Below are positions 46,329 through 55,132 of a stretch of DNA of 64,000 nt, one piece after another. The notes beneath the pieces were generated by a model. The model had not been told where the DNA came from and searched no databases. It saw only the letters and a program-made list of their open reading frames with translations. Numbering within the stretch: position 1 is the stretch's first letter; every line of letters starts with the position of its first letter. A program made the position numbers and the translations under genes. This stretch comes from Bradyrhizobium sp. 199 (GTDB lineage: Bacteria > Pseudomonadota > Alphaproteobacteria > Rhizobiales > Xanthobacteraceae), in assembly GCF_023073355.1 (NCBI RefSeq), contig NZ_JADPJI010000002.1:620001-684000 (forward strand). Direction: 5' to 3'.

Positions 46329-47740
46329 GCACGGAACCGGAATTGATGACGCTTACCGAGGTCGCGCGCGCGATCGCGATGAAGCAGATGTCCTCGCATG
46401 AGGTGACGCGCGCGCTGCTGCACCGCGTTGCGCAGTGGCAGCCGCATCTCAATGCTTTCATGTCGATCGAGTCGGAGAAGGCTCTGAAGGCCGCCGATGC
46501 CGCTGATGCCGAGCTGGCCAAGGGCGAAGTCCGCGGCCCGCTGCATGGCGTGCCGCTCGCGCACAAGGATATGTATTACGATGCCGGCCACGTCGCGACC
46601 TGCGGCTCGTTGATCCGCCGGGATTTCGTGCCGACCGTCACCTCCACCGCCTTGCAGCGGCTGAAGGATGCCGGCCAGGTCCGCCTCGGCACGCTGCATC
46701 TCGCCGAATTCGCCTATGGCCCGACCGGCCATAACGCCCATTACGGTCCGGTTCGCAATCCCTGGAACGTCGCGCACATCACCGGCGGCTCGTCGTCGGG
46801 CTCGGGCTCGGCGGTCGCGGCACGATTGACCTATGCCGCGCTCGGCTCCGACACCGGCGGTTCGATCCGCATGCCCGCGCATTTCTGCGGCGTCACGGGA
46901 TTGAAGACCACCGTTGGCCGCGTCAGCCGCGCCGGCGCAATGCCGCTGTCGCAATCGCTCGACACCGTCGGCCCGCTCGCCCGCACCGCCGAGGATTGCG
47001 CGCTGCTGCTGGCGCTGATGGCAGGCCCTGATCCCGAGGATACCACCTGCAGCCACGAGCCGCTGTCTGACTATGTTGGCGCGACCAAGGGCTCGCTGAA
47101 GGGCCTCAAGATAGGCGTGCCTGCGTCTTACTATGTCGATGATCTCGAGGGCGAGGTCGCGCGCGTGCTGGACGAGACCATCGCGGTGCTCAAGCGCGAG
47201 GGCGCCGACATCGTCACGGTTGAGCTGCCTGACCAGCGACAATTGTCCGCAGCCAACCTGCTTGTGCTTGCGGCCGAAGCCGCCGCCTTCCACAAGCGCT
47301 GGATGATCGAGCGGCCGCAGGATTATGGCCCACAGGTGTTGATGCGGCTTCAGAACGGGCTCGCGGTCCCCGCGATTACCTATCTCGAGGCAATGCGCTG
47401 GCGCGGACCTGCGCTCGCCGCCCACAACGCTGCGACATCAGGCGTCGACGCGGTGATCGCGCCGGCGTCCCCGGTGCCGGCGCCGACGATCGAGGAGAGC
47501 GACGTCGGTGGCGGGCCAAACGCGCCGGCGCTGTTGCAGCGGCTGACGCTGTTCACCCGTCCGGTGAACTACCTCGGCCTGCCGTCGCTCACGGTACCCT
47601 CTGGCTTCACCAAAGGCGGTCTTCCGATCGGCATGCAGCTGATCGGCCGGTCCTTCGATGAGGCGACCTTGCTCACCATTGGCGCCGCGTTCCAGCGCGC
47701 CACCGATTACCACGACCGGGTACCAAAACTGCCGGCATGA
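46325..47740 (+). CDS. Amidase-signature hydrolase, AtzE-like
   Basis: 471 residues with the Ser-cisSer-Lys triad: Lys81 (LAHKDM), cis-Ser156 (GGSSSGSGSAVAA) and nucleophile Ser180 (GSDTGGSIR), spaced as in FAAH and GatA. Pairs with the AtzG-like protein, so 1-carboxybiuret hydrolase-like or related amide hydrolysis is likely, but substrate is not proven. It is intact inside a decayed peptide-transporter operon and overlaps the oppD remnant at its stop. Confidence 0.85.
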   Translation: MSTEPELMTLTEVARAIAMKQMSSHEVTRALLHRVAQWQPHLNAFMSIESEKALKAADAADAELAKGEVRGPLHGVPLAHKDMYYDAGHVATCGSLIRRDFVPTVTSTALQRLKDAGQVRLGTLHLAEFAYGPTGHNAHYGPVRNPWNVAHITGGSSSGSGSAVAARLTYAALGSDTGGSIRMPAHFCGVTGLKTTVGRVSRAGAMPLSQSLDTVGPLARTAEDCALLLALMAGPDPEDTTCSHEPLSDYVGATKGSLKGLKIGVPASYYVDDLEGEVARVLDETIAVLKREGADIVTVELPDQRQLSAANLLVLAAEAAAFHKRWMIERPQDYGPQVLMRLQNGLAVPAITYLEAMRWRGPALAAHNAATSGVDAVIAPASPVPAPTIEESDVGGGPNAPALLQRLTLFTRPVNYLGLPSLTVPSGFTKGGLPIGMQLIGRSFDEATLLTIGAAFQRATDYHDRVPKLPA

Positions 47741-48445
47741 CAAAGCTCGTCGAGATCTCAGGCCTCAACATCCGCTTCACGAGCGAACGCACAGTCTCTG
47801 CCGTGAACGACCTCAGCTTCTCGCTCGCTGATGGCGAGGTGTTGGGCCTGCTCGGCGAGTCCGGCTCGGGCAAGAGCGTGACCTTGCGCGCGCTGATGCG
47901 GCCATTGCCGAAGAAGCGCACGCAGATTTCGGGCGAGGTCAACGTCATGGGCCGCGACATGCTCGCCATGAACGACGAGGAACCGTCGTCCTTCCGCGGG
48001 CAGGCCGTCTCGAGGATCTTCCAGGAGCCCGCGCTCGCGCTCGACCCGGTTTATGCCAGCGCGCGCAGATCGCCGAAGGCGTCGTGCGCTACGAAGGCAA
48101 GAGTTGCGCGGGGAGCAGGGCGAGTGCGTTGGAGACCGCGTCGCAGTGATCTATGTCGGCCAGATCGTGGAGCAGGGCAGCTTGCGCGATATCGTCCGCT
48201 CGCCCGCGCACCCCTACGCCAAGGGCCTGCTCGCCTCGACCATCCACGGCGCCAAGCGGGGACAACGTCTCGAAACCATCCCCGGCACGCCGCCCTCGCT
48301 TGGCGAAAAGCCCCACAACTGCTCCTTCGCCCCTCGCTGCGCCATGACGCAGCCCCGCTGCCTGGAGCAATTGCCTGCCAAGGTCGAAGTCGGGCCGGGC
48401 CGGGCCGCGCGATGTGTGCTGGCCGAGCAGGCGTTCGCGAGGTAG
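47737..48445 (+). pseudogene. oppD/dppD remnant (frameshifted, internal deletion)
   Basis: The first 107 codons match a DppD/OppD ATPase with Walker A GESGSGKSV, up to QEPALALDPVYA. A frameshift near 48058 is followed by an AQIAEGVVRYEGKS-like stretch, then, after a missing middle part that would hold the signature motif and Walker B, by the C-terminal half in the frame ending at 48445 (VIYVGQIVEQG, APRCAMTQPRC). Inactive as an ATPase. Confidence 0.8.
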
Positions 48446-48553
48446 CCGGTGCGCTCCCTCCCGGCTCTTGGAGCCGGGCGAAGTGGTGGCATTCACACCT
48501 CATTCATCCCGGTTCCCGTTCCATGGCTCCGTTCACGGAGAGGGACTTCACTT

Positions 48554-48823
48554 ATGCACATTTCCAATGAAGGCCTGCTTGTCATCCTGTTCGTCGGCCT
48601 GGTTGCCGGCTGGCTCGCCGGCAAGGTGGTGCGCGGGACCGGGTTCGGGATCATCGGCGACATCGTGGTCGGCATCGCCGGCGCGCTGGTGGCGAGCTTC
48701 CTGTTTCCGAAGCTCGGCATTCGTATCGGCACGGGCCTGGTGTCGGAGATCGTCTATTCCGCCATCGGAGCGGTCATCCTGCTGCTGGTGGTGCGGCTGG
48801 TGCGTGGCGGGGGCCGGTTCTAG
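48554..48823 (+). CDS. GlsB/YeaQ/YmgE-family stress membrane protein
   Basis: 89 residues, three transmembrane helices with the family's glycine-rich face (GLVAGWLAGKVVRG, GDIVVGIAGALVASFLF). ATG 48554 is preceded by GGAGAGGG about 10 bases upstream; the longer frame from 48449 is not supported. Family members respond to envelope or acid stress. Confidence 0.8.
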   Translation: MHISNEGLLVILFVGLVAGWLAGKVVRGTGFGIIGDIVVGIAGALVASFLFPKLGIRIGTGLVSEIVYSAIGAVILLLVVRLVRGGGRF

Positions 48824-48842
48824 CCCGCGCCCGGACTGGAAC

Positions 48843-48877
48843 TTTCGGGCTCTCGCTTTTCCGGGAAGAGCCTGAAA
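48843..48877 (+). other. Hairpin after the GlsB-like gene
   Basis: 11-bp stem TTTCGGGCTCT/AGAGCCTGAAA with one G-U pair and a 13-base loop. No T-run follows, so it is only a weak terminator candidate. Confidence 0.4.
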
Positions 48878-49019
48878 CCCCGCAAGAAAAAGCCGCAAGC
48901 CTGTGAAATTCCGGACTTGCGCGCGAGGCCATCAGGGGTAGATGTGGCTCATGGAGGCCTGGATTAGGTCGACCGCGTTGGACGAGCGGAAAACGCGATA
49001 TTAATCCGGGTCAAGTACT

Positions 49020-49042
49020 CCTGATTCGCCTTTGAGATCAGG
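49020..49042. promoter_or_regulatory. Inverted repeat in the leader of the secretion operon
   Basis: CCTGAT (49020-49025) and ATCAGG (49037-49042), about 35 bases before the ATG at 49076. It could be an operator or an mRNA hairpin near the start. Confidence 0.25.
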
Positions 49043-49075
49043 GGCTTTGCCTCTCACCGGAAAGAGATCAGACTG

Positions 49076-50824
49076 ATGGCAGCCATCCCTGGCGTCCGCC
49101 GTTCAGAGCTCGGTGACGCCTTGCGCGCTTGTCGCACGGCGTTCGTCGGCGTCGGCTTGATGAGCTGCATGATCAACCTGCTCTATCTGACCGGGTCGAT
49201 CTTCATGCTGGAGGTCTACGATCGGGTGCTGCCGAGCCGCAGCATTCCCACCCTGATCGGCCTCATCATCCTCGCCAGTTTTCTCTATATGGCGCAGGGC
49301 GTGCTCGACATGATCCGCAATCGGATCCTGGGGCGGGTCGGTACCGCGCTGGATGAAGCCCTCAACAGGCGCGTGTTCGACACCATCGTGCGCCTGCCGC
49401 TCCTGGTCGGCAGCCGCAACGAAGGGCTCCAGCCGCTGCGTGATCTCGACAACGTCCGCTCCTTCCTCGGCGGCATGGGTCCGAGCGCGTTCTTCGACCT
49501 GCCCTGGCTGCCGCTCTATCTCGCCATCTGTTTCGCGTTTCACGTCATGATCGGCGTCACCGCGCTGGTCGGCGCCATCATCCTGGTCGGCCTGACGCTG
49601 GTCACCGAATTCATGTCCCGCCAGCCGGCGCGCGAGGCGATGGGCCTTGCCGCCCAGCGCAACGATCTCGCCCAGGCCAGCCGCCGCAACGCCGAAGTCA
49701 TGGTGTCGATGGGCATGGCCGGCCGGATGAACCAGCGCTGGAGCGAGGCCAACGAAAAATATCTCGCCGGCAATCAGCGTGCGAGCGACGTTGCCGGCGG
49801 TCTCGGCGCGGTCGCAAAGGTGCTGCGCATGATGCTGCAATCGGCGGTGCTCGCGGTCGGCGCCTATCTCGTCATCCACCAGGAGGCGACCGCCGGCATC
49901 ATCATCGCCGGTTCGATCCTCTCCGCCCGCGCGCTTGCCCCGGTCGATCTCGCCATTGCGCACTGGAGATCCTTCGTCGCCGCACGGCAGAGCTGGCATC
50001 GCCTCACCCGGCTGCTGGAGCAGATGCCGGCGCAGACGATGCCGACCCAGTTGCAGCCGCCCACGAGCCGGCTCTCGGTCGAAGGCGTCGCCATGGTGCC
50101 GCCCGGCGACCAGCGCCTCATCGTGCAGGACATCACTTTCGCGCTCGCCGCGGGCAACGGACTCGGCGTGATCGGCCCGAGCGGCTCCGGTAAATCGTCA
50201 TTGATCCGCGCGTTGGTCGGGGTCTGGCAGCCGGTGCGCGGCAAGGTGCGGCTCGACGGCGCGGCGCTCGATCAATGGTCGTCCGACATGCTGGGCCGCC
50301 ACATCGGCTATCTGCCGCAGGACGTCGAACTGTTCGGCGGCACCATCGCGCAGAACATCAGCCGGTTCGACCCCGAGGCGACCTCCGACGGCATCATCGC
50401 GGCGGCGAAAGAAGCCGGCGTGCACGAGATGATCATCAAGATGCGCGAGGGCTACAACACGCAAGTCGGCGAGCAGGGCGCTGCGCTTTCCGCAGGCCAG
50501 GCGCAGCGTGTGGCGCTGGCGCGTGCGCTCTATGGCAACCCGTTCCTGATCGTGCTCGACGAGCCCAACTCCAATCTCGACACCGAAGGCGACGAGGCGC
50601 TGACCCGCGCCGTCCGCGCGGCGCGCGAGCGCGGCGCCATCGTCGTCGTGGTGGCGCACCGCCCGATCGGAGTCGAGGCGGTCGACCAGGTCCTGGTGCT
50701 GCGCGACGGCCGTATGCAGGCGTTCGGGCCGAAGGAGCAGGTGCTCGCCCAGGTGCTGCAGCCGCGCGTGACGCCGCCGGCACCGATCAAGATCGTCAGC
50801 GAAGGCGGAGTGGCCAAGCCATGA
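49076..50824 (+). CDS. Type I secretion ABC ATPase/permease (PrtD-like)
   Basis: 582 residues: a six-helix membrane domain (about 20-310) with no peptidase C39 domain, as in PrtD/AprD, and an ATPase domain with Walker A GPSGSGKSS (367-375), signature LSAGQAQRVALARAL from about 471 and Walker B LIVLDEPNSNLD from about 491. Exports proteins with a C-terminal, non-cleaved secretion signal straight from cytoplasm to outside. The VCBS/RTX adhesin 6 kb upstream is the obvious substrate candidate. Confidence 0.88.
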   Translation: MAAIPGVRRSELGDALRACRTAFVGVGLMSCMINLLYLTGSIFMLEVYDRVLPSRSIPTLIGLIILASFLYMAQGVLDMIRNRILGRVGTALDEALNRRVFDTIVRLPLLVGSRNEGLQPLRDLDNVRSFLGGMGPSAFFDLPWLPLYLAICFAFHVMIGVTALVGAIILVGLTLVTEFMSRQPAREAMGLAAQRNDLAQASRRNAEVMVSMGMAGRMNQRWSEANEKYLAGNQRASDVAGGLGAVAKVLRMMLQSAVLAVGAYLVIHQEATAGIIIAGSILSARALAPVDLAIAHWRSFVAARQSWHRLTRLLEQMPAQTMPTQLQPPTSRLSVEGVAMVPPGDQRLIVQDITFALAAGNGLGVIGPSGSGKSSLIRALVGVWQPVRGKVRLDGAALDQWSSDMLGRHIGYLPQDVELFGGTIAQNISRFDPEATSDGIIAAAKEAGVHEMIIKMREGYNTQVGEQGAALSAGQAQRVALARALYGNPFLIVLDEPNSNLDTEGDEALTRAVRAARERGAIVVVVAHRPIGVEAVDQVLVLRDGRMQAFGPKEQVLAQVLQPRVTPPAPIKIVSEGGVAKP

Positions 50825-52155
50825 GTACGATGGCCATCGGCGGCCCGAAGCCTGCCGCGAAGAAGACCGTGCGCGAGTCCATCAAGTTTCACCTGATCCT
50901 CGGTCTCGTGATCGTGCTGGTCCTGGTCGTCGGTCTTGGCGGCTGGGCGTCCACGGTTTTGATCTCGGGCGCGCTGATTGCGCCGGGGCAGATCGTGGTC
51001 GAATCCAACGTCAAGAAGGTGCAGCATCCGACCGGCGGCGTGGTTGGCGAGGTGCGCGCCCGCGACGGCGACCTGGTCAAGGCCGGCGATATCGTGGTTC
51101 GGCTCGACGACACCGTCACCAAGGCGAATCTTGCCATTGTCACCAAGAATCTCGACGCCGCGCAGGCGCGCGCAGCGCGATTGCAGGCCGAGCAGCGCGG
51201 TGTCGACAGAATCGAATTTCCGCAGGTCCTGCTCGATCGCGCCGGCGATCCCGACGTCAAGCTGCTGCTCTCCGCCGAAACCAAGCTGTTCGACGTCCGC
51301 GTCAACGGCCGCACCGGCCAGAAGGCGCAGCTCCGCGAGCGCATCACGCAGCTCAACGAGGAAATCTCCGGCCTCAGCGCCCAGGAGAAGGCCAAGGACC
51401 AGGAGATCGCGCTGGTGCAGAACGAGCTCACCGGCGTGCGGGAGCTCTACGACAAGCGCCTGGTGCAGATCTCGCGCCTGACCCAGCTCGAACGCGACTC
51501 GGCGCGCCTCAACGGCGAGCGCGCGCAGTACATCGCCTCGCGCGCCCAGGCCAAGGGCAAGATCACCGAGATCGAGTTGCAGATCATCCAGGTCGACAAG
51601 GACGTGGTGAGCGAAGTCTCCAAGGACCTGCGCGAGACCAACGACAAGATCGGCGAACTGATCGAACGCAAGGTTGCCGCCGAGGACCAGCTTCGGCGCA
51701 TCGACATCCGCGCGCCGCAGGACGGCATGGTGCTGCAATCCAACGTGCACACCGTCGGCGGCGTCGTCACCGCCGGTGATGCGCTGATGCTGATCGTGCC
51801 GCAGGCCGACGATCTCCAGGTCGAGGCCAAGGTCAATCCGGTCGACATCGACAAACTGCAGATCGGCCAGAAGACGCTGCTGCGCCTCTCCGCCTTCAAC
51901 CAGCGCACCACGCCCGAGCTCAGCGGCCTCGTCAGCCGCGTCTCGCCCGACGTCACCACCGACCAGCGCACCGGTCAGAGCTACTACACCATCCGCGTCT
52001 CGATGCCGGCCGCAGAGATCGCCCGCCTCGGCGACGTCAAGATGATTCCCGGCATGCCTGTGGAAGCCTTCGTCCAGACCGGTGACCGCACCATGCTGTC
52101 CTATCTGATGAAGCCGCTGCACGACCAGCTGATGCGGGCGTTCCGCGAGAAGTGA
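50821..52155 (+). CDS. Type I secretion membrane-fusion protein (HlyD/PrtE-like)
   Basis: 444 residues from ATG 50821, which overlaps the ABC stop (ATGA). One N-terminal transmembrane helix (about 24-46), a lipoyl/barrel half GEVRARDGDLVKAGDIVVRL (from about 76), a long coiled coil (about 100-300) and the returning RAPQDGMVLQSNVHTVGGVV barrel half. Links the inner-membrane ATPase to a TolC-type channel, which is not encoded here. Confidence 0.88.
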   Translation: MSTMAIGGPKPAAKKTVRESIKFHLILGLVIVLVLVVGLGGWASTVLISGALIAPGQIVVESNVKKVQHPTGGVVGEVRARDGDLVKAGDIVVRLDDTVTKANLAIVTKNLDAAQARAARLQAEQRGVDRIEFPQVLLDRAGDPDVKLLLSAETKLFDVRVNGRTGQKAQLRERITQLNEEISGLSAQEKAKDQEIALVQNELTGVRELYDKRLVQISRLTQLERDSARLNGERAQYIASRAQAKGKITEIELQIIQVDKDVVSEVSKDLRETNDKIGELIERKVAAEDQLRRIDIRAPQDGMVLQSNVHTVGGVVTAGDALMLIVPQADDLQVEAKVNPVDIDKLQIGQKTLLRLSAFNQRTTPELSGLVSRVSPDVTTDQRTGQSYYTIRVSMPAAEIARLGDVKMIPGMPVEAFVQTGDRTMLSYLMKPLHDQLMRAFREK

Positions 52156-52183
52156 CGGGCGGTGCTATTCCTAGGCTGTCGAA

Positions 52184-52471
52184 ATGCTGCAGACTGTCTT
52201 GTCGGTGCTGACGAGCATTCTCTTCTTGGCCGCAATCCCAGTCTTTGTGGTCGGAGCTTACCAGCAACACAAGTTTTTCGAAGAATGGCGTGAGCATCAC
52301 GCTCAATCGCTGGATTGGTTCACCAAGGGTCAACGCTCTGTTGTGGCCGTTCTATCGAACAAGCTCTCGCACCGATGTCGCGACCGTCGTCGTAAGCTCT
52401 TCATGGCCGTGGGAGCATTTTTCGGACTTCTTCTAGCCATGGCTCTCCTGATTGCTTTTCAGCGCTCGTAA
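52184..52471 (+). CDS. Small two-helix membrane hypothetical protein
   Basis: 95 residues with hydrophobic segments at about 5-24 and 71-91 separated by a charged, His/Arg-rich middle. GC content is visibly lower than in the surrounding operon. It starts 29 bases after the secretion operon, with only a weak ribosome site. No domain recognised. Confidence 0.55.
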   Translation: MLQTVLSVLTSILFLAAIPVFVVGAYQQHKFFEEWREHHAQSLDWFTKGQRSVVAVLSNKLSHRCRDRRRKLFMAVGAFFGLLLAMALLIAFQRS

Positions 52472-52532
52472 TGACGACCTGTTTCTGTTCTTGTTATAAT
52501 CGGAGTCAGCCCCAGCAACCCGGCGTCCAATC

Positions 52533-54011
52533 ATGCAATCCACCCAGACCCCGCCCCCCATCGCCACCGACTCCTTCGCCGATGCGGCCGCGGCCGTTGC
52601 CCGCCTTGAAGAGATCTACGAGCGCAACACGAAGTTCCTGCGCGGTCGGTTCGAAGCCTATGTGGGCGGCGAGGTGATCACGACGCGGGTGCGGTCCTAT
52701 TATCCGTTCGTCCGCGTCACCACCGCGACGCATGCGCGGCTGGATTCGCGTCTCGCCTATGGCTTCGTCGCGGGCCCCGGCGTGCACGAGACCAGCGTCA
52801 CGCGGCCGGATCTGTTTCGCAGCTATCTCATCGAACAGATCGGGCTGCTGATCCAGAACCACGGCGTGCCCGTCGAGATCGGGGAATCGTCCGAGCCGAT
52901 CCCGATCCACTTCGCCTACCGCCGCGACATCAACATCGAGGCCGCCATCACGACCAGCGAGAATTCGCTTGTGACGCGGTCGCTGCGCGATGCGTTCGAC
53001 GTGCCTGACCTCGCAACAATGGACGATTCCATCGCCGACGGCACGTTTGAGCTCCAGCCCGGCGCGCCCGAGCCGCTGTCGCTGTTTCGGGCGGCTCGCG
53101 TCGATTACTCGCTGCGCCGGCTCTATCATTACACCGGCACCGACCCCGAATATTTCCAGAACTTTGTGATCTTCACCAACTACCAGTTCTATGTCGACGC
53201 ATTCGCGCAATCCTGCCAGCAGCGGCTCCAGTCCGGCGAGACCGGCCTCGAAGCCTTCGTCGGGCCCGGCAACGTCATGACGCGCAGCGGCGGCGCGATC
53301 AGCGGCGCCGCCCCTGTACGCACGCCGCAGATGCCGGCCTTCCACCTGGTCGCGCCGGGCTATCGCGGCATCAGCCTGATCAATATCGGAACCGGTCCGT
53401 CCAATGCGCGCAACGTCACCGACCACGTTGCGGTGCTGCGTCCGCATGCCTGGTTGATGCTCGGCCATTGCGCGGGCCTGCGGAATACGCAGCGGCTCGG
53501 CGACTACGTGCTCGCGCATGGCTATGTACGCGAGGACCACGTGCTGGACCGTGAGCTGCCGCTGTGGGTGCCGATCCCGGCGCTGGCCGAGATGCAGGTC
53601 GCGCTCGAGGAGGCAGTCGAGGACGTCACCGGGCTCGAAGGCTTCGAGCTCAAGCGCCTGATGCGCACCGGGACCGTGGCGAGCGTCGACAACCGCAATT
53701 GGGAGATCTCCGGGCCTGAGGTGATCCGCCGGCTGTCGCAGTCGCGCGCGGTCGCGCTCGACATGGAATCGGCCGCGATCGCCGCTAACGGCTATCGTTT
53801 CCGCGTTCCCTACGGCACCCTGCTCTGCGTCTCCGACAAGCCGCTGCACGGCGAGATCAAGCTCGCCGGCATGGCCAGCGAATTCTACCGCCGCCGCGTC
53901 GGCCAACATCTCGAGATCGGCCTGAAGGCGCTGGAGCGGCTCAAGCAGCAGGAATCGGAGCGGCTGCATTCGCGAAAGCTCCGCAGTTTCGCCGAAGTCG
54001 CGTTCCAGTAG
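52533..54011 (+). CDS. amn: AMP nucleosidase
   Basis: 492 residues, matching Amn: an N-terminal regulatory domain (about 1-190) and a C-terminal nucleoside-phosphorylase-like domain (ISLINIGTGPSNARN, WLMLGHCAGLR, ALDMESAAIAANG). Hydrolyses AMP to adenine and ribose 5-phosphate; in E. coli it tunes the adenylate pool. Note the cyclase gene on the other side of the region. Confidence 0.9.
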   Translation: MQSTQTPPPIATDSFADAAAAVARLEEIYERNTKFLRGRFEAYVGGEVITTRVRSYYPFVRVTTATHARLDSRLAYGFVAGPGVHETSVTRPDLFRSYLIEQIGLLIQNHGVPVEIGESSEPIPIHFAYRRDINIEAAITTSENSLVTRSLRDAFDVPDLATMDDSIADGTFELQPGAPEPLSLFRAARVDYSLRRLYHYTGTDPEYFQNFVIFTNYQFYVDAFAQSCQQRLQSGETGLEAFVGPGNVMTRSGGAISGAAPVRTPQMPAFHLVAPGYRGISLINIGTGPSNARNVTDHVAVLRPHAWLMLGHCAGLRNTQRLGDYVLAHGYVREDHVLDRELPLWVPIPALAEMQVALEEAVEDVTGLEGFELKRLMRTGTVASVDNRNWEISGPEVIRRLSQSRAVALDMESAAIAANGYRFRVPYGTLLCVSDKPLHGEIKLAGMASEFYRRRVGQHLEIGLKALERLKQQESERLHSRKLRSFAEVAFQ

Positions 54012-54093
54012 GACGCATCCCCCACTCTTTGCTGCTGACAAGGCGGCGGATTTTCAGCATTGTCGGCGCGGGGGGCGACCGGATCGTTTTTCA

Positions 54094-54369
54094 ATGCCGC
54101 TGATGCGTGACAAGATCATTGGCCATGATCTCGAACGGCTGGCCTTTCGCTTCACCATGCTGAGCGAGACCGAGTCCGTGCAGTGCCAGATCAGCGACGC
54201 CGCGATGGACGAGCTCGCGGGCATGCAGGGCACCGAAAGCAGCGCGCGGCAGGCGCAGTTCCTGTCGCTGCGCGAGACCATCGAGCGGATCGCGTCGGAT
54301 CTCTACGACGAAGCACCGCGTTTCCAGGGCTACGTGGTGCGGATCTTCATGCGCCATCTGGCGCGTTGA
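54094..54369 (+). CDS. DUF1488-family protein
   Basis: 91 residues; the FTMLSETESVQCQISDAAMDEL pattern and overall length resemble DUF1488 proteins of unknown function. An ATG at 54103 is an alternative start. Short gap after amn, possibly co-transcribed. Confidence 0.6.
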   Translation: MPLMRDKIIGHDLERLAFRFTMLSETESVQCQISDAAMDELAGMQGTESSARQAQFLSLRETIERIASDLYDEAPRFQGYVVRIFMRHLAR

Positions 54370-54394
54370 CGTCGCGATACCCTCCGCTGCAATG

Positions 54395-54450
54395 CCTCAC
54401 TCTCTGCTGTCATTCCCCGCGAATGCGGGGGGATCCAGTACGCCGCGGCC
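54395..54450. repeat. Intergenic repeat-like block
   Basis: TGTCATTCCCCGCGAATGCG, then GGGGGATCCAGTACGCCGCG, a sequence type recurrent in Bradyrhizobium intergenic DNA. It lies between the DUF1488 and PncC genes, which converge. Confidence 0.5.
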
Positions 54451-54490
54451 TATGATCTCTTCACGGCCGCCTCCGACTGCCCCGTCTCAT

Positions 54491-54991
54491 TCAGGTCGCG
54501 TCGGCCAGCTCACCCCCCAGCTTCCTCAACAATAATCTCAGCGCCGTCGCGGCAAACACCTGCATGTTGGCGAATCGGTCGTTGCTCCCCGTCTCCAGCG
54601 TCATCACCTCCGCGGCGGGGCCTGCGACTGCCATGCAGCTATGCCCCGCGGCGTCGCCATAGCGGTTGCCGGTGGGGCCGGCTGCGCCGGTCTCGGACAG
54701 GGCCCAGTCGCTGTTGAAGCGGGTTCGCATCTGCTCGGCGAGCAGTTGCGCGTAGGGCTCCGAGGAGGAGCGAAAGCCCTTCATTCCTTCATCCGAAATA
54801 TCCATCAATACGCGTCTGGCATCGCGGGTGTAGACCACCGCGCCGCCGAGGAAATAGGCGGAGGCGCCGGGCACCGCGAGCAGGCTGGCCGCGAGCAGGC
54901 CGCCGGTCGAGGATTCCGCTACGGCGATGGTCTGTTTGCGTGCGATCAGTCTGGCAGCGATCTGTTCCGCAATGCCGACGAGCTCTTTCAT
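54491..54991 (-). CDS. pncC: Nicotinamide-nucleotide amidohydrolase PncC (CinA C-terminal domain)
   Basis: 166 residues with the CinA-C pattern: AESSTGGLLAASLLAVPGAS, AVVYTRDARR and SETGAAGPTGNRYGDAAG. Deamidates NMN to NaMN in NAD recycling. Only the C-terminal domain is present, the usual stand-alone form. Confidence 0.85.
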   Translation of the reverse strand: MKELVGIAEQIAARLIARKQTIAVAESSTGGLLAASLLAVPGASAYFLGGAVVYTRDARRVLMDISDEGMKGFRSSSEPYAQLLAEQMRTRFNSDWALSETGAAGPTGNRYGDAAGHSCMAVAGPAAEVMTLETGSNDRFANMQVFAATALRLLLRKLGGELADAT

Positions 54992-55132
54992 GTCCTGAAC
55001 CTCTCATGTCCCCGCAACTAAGCTCAGCCTTCCTAGCATATGCCAGCGGCCCTGGCCGAGTTGCGGGCGGCGGGCAGGCCTGCTTGAATGGCGGGCGCGA
55101 GACAAAAGCGACGATGAAACCAAGGAGACGTC

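Noticed and set aside
50275-50820. N-terminal extension of the HlyD-like protein
   Set aside because: It overlaps the ATPase gene out of frame and reads as Arg-rich shadow; the ATG at 50821 directly follows the ABC stop.
50530-52122. 530-codon minus-strand frame over the HlyD-like gene
   Set aside because: Low-complexity shadow sequence without motifs.
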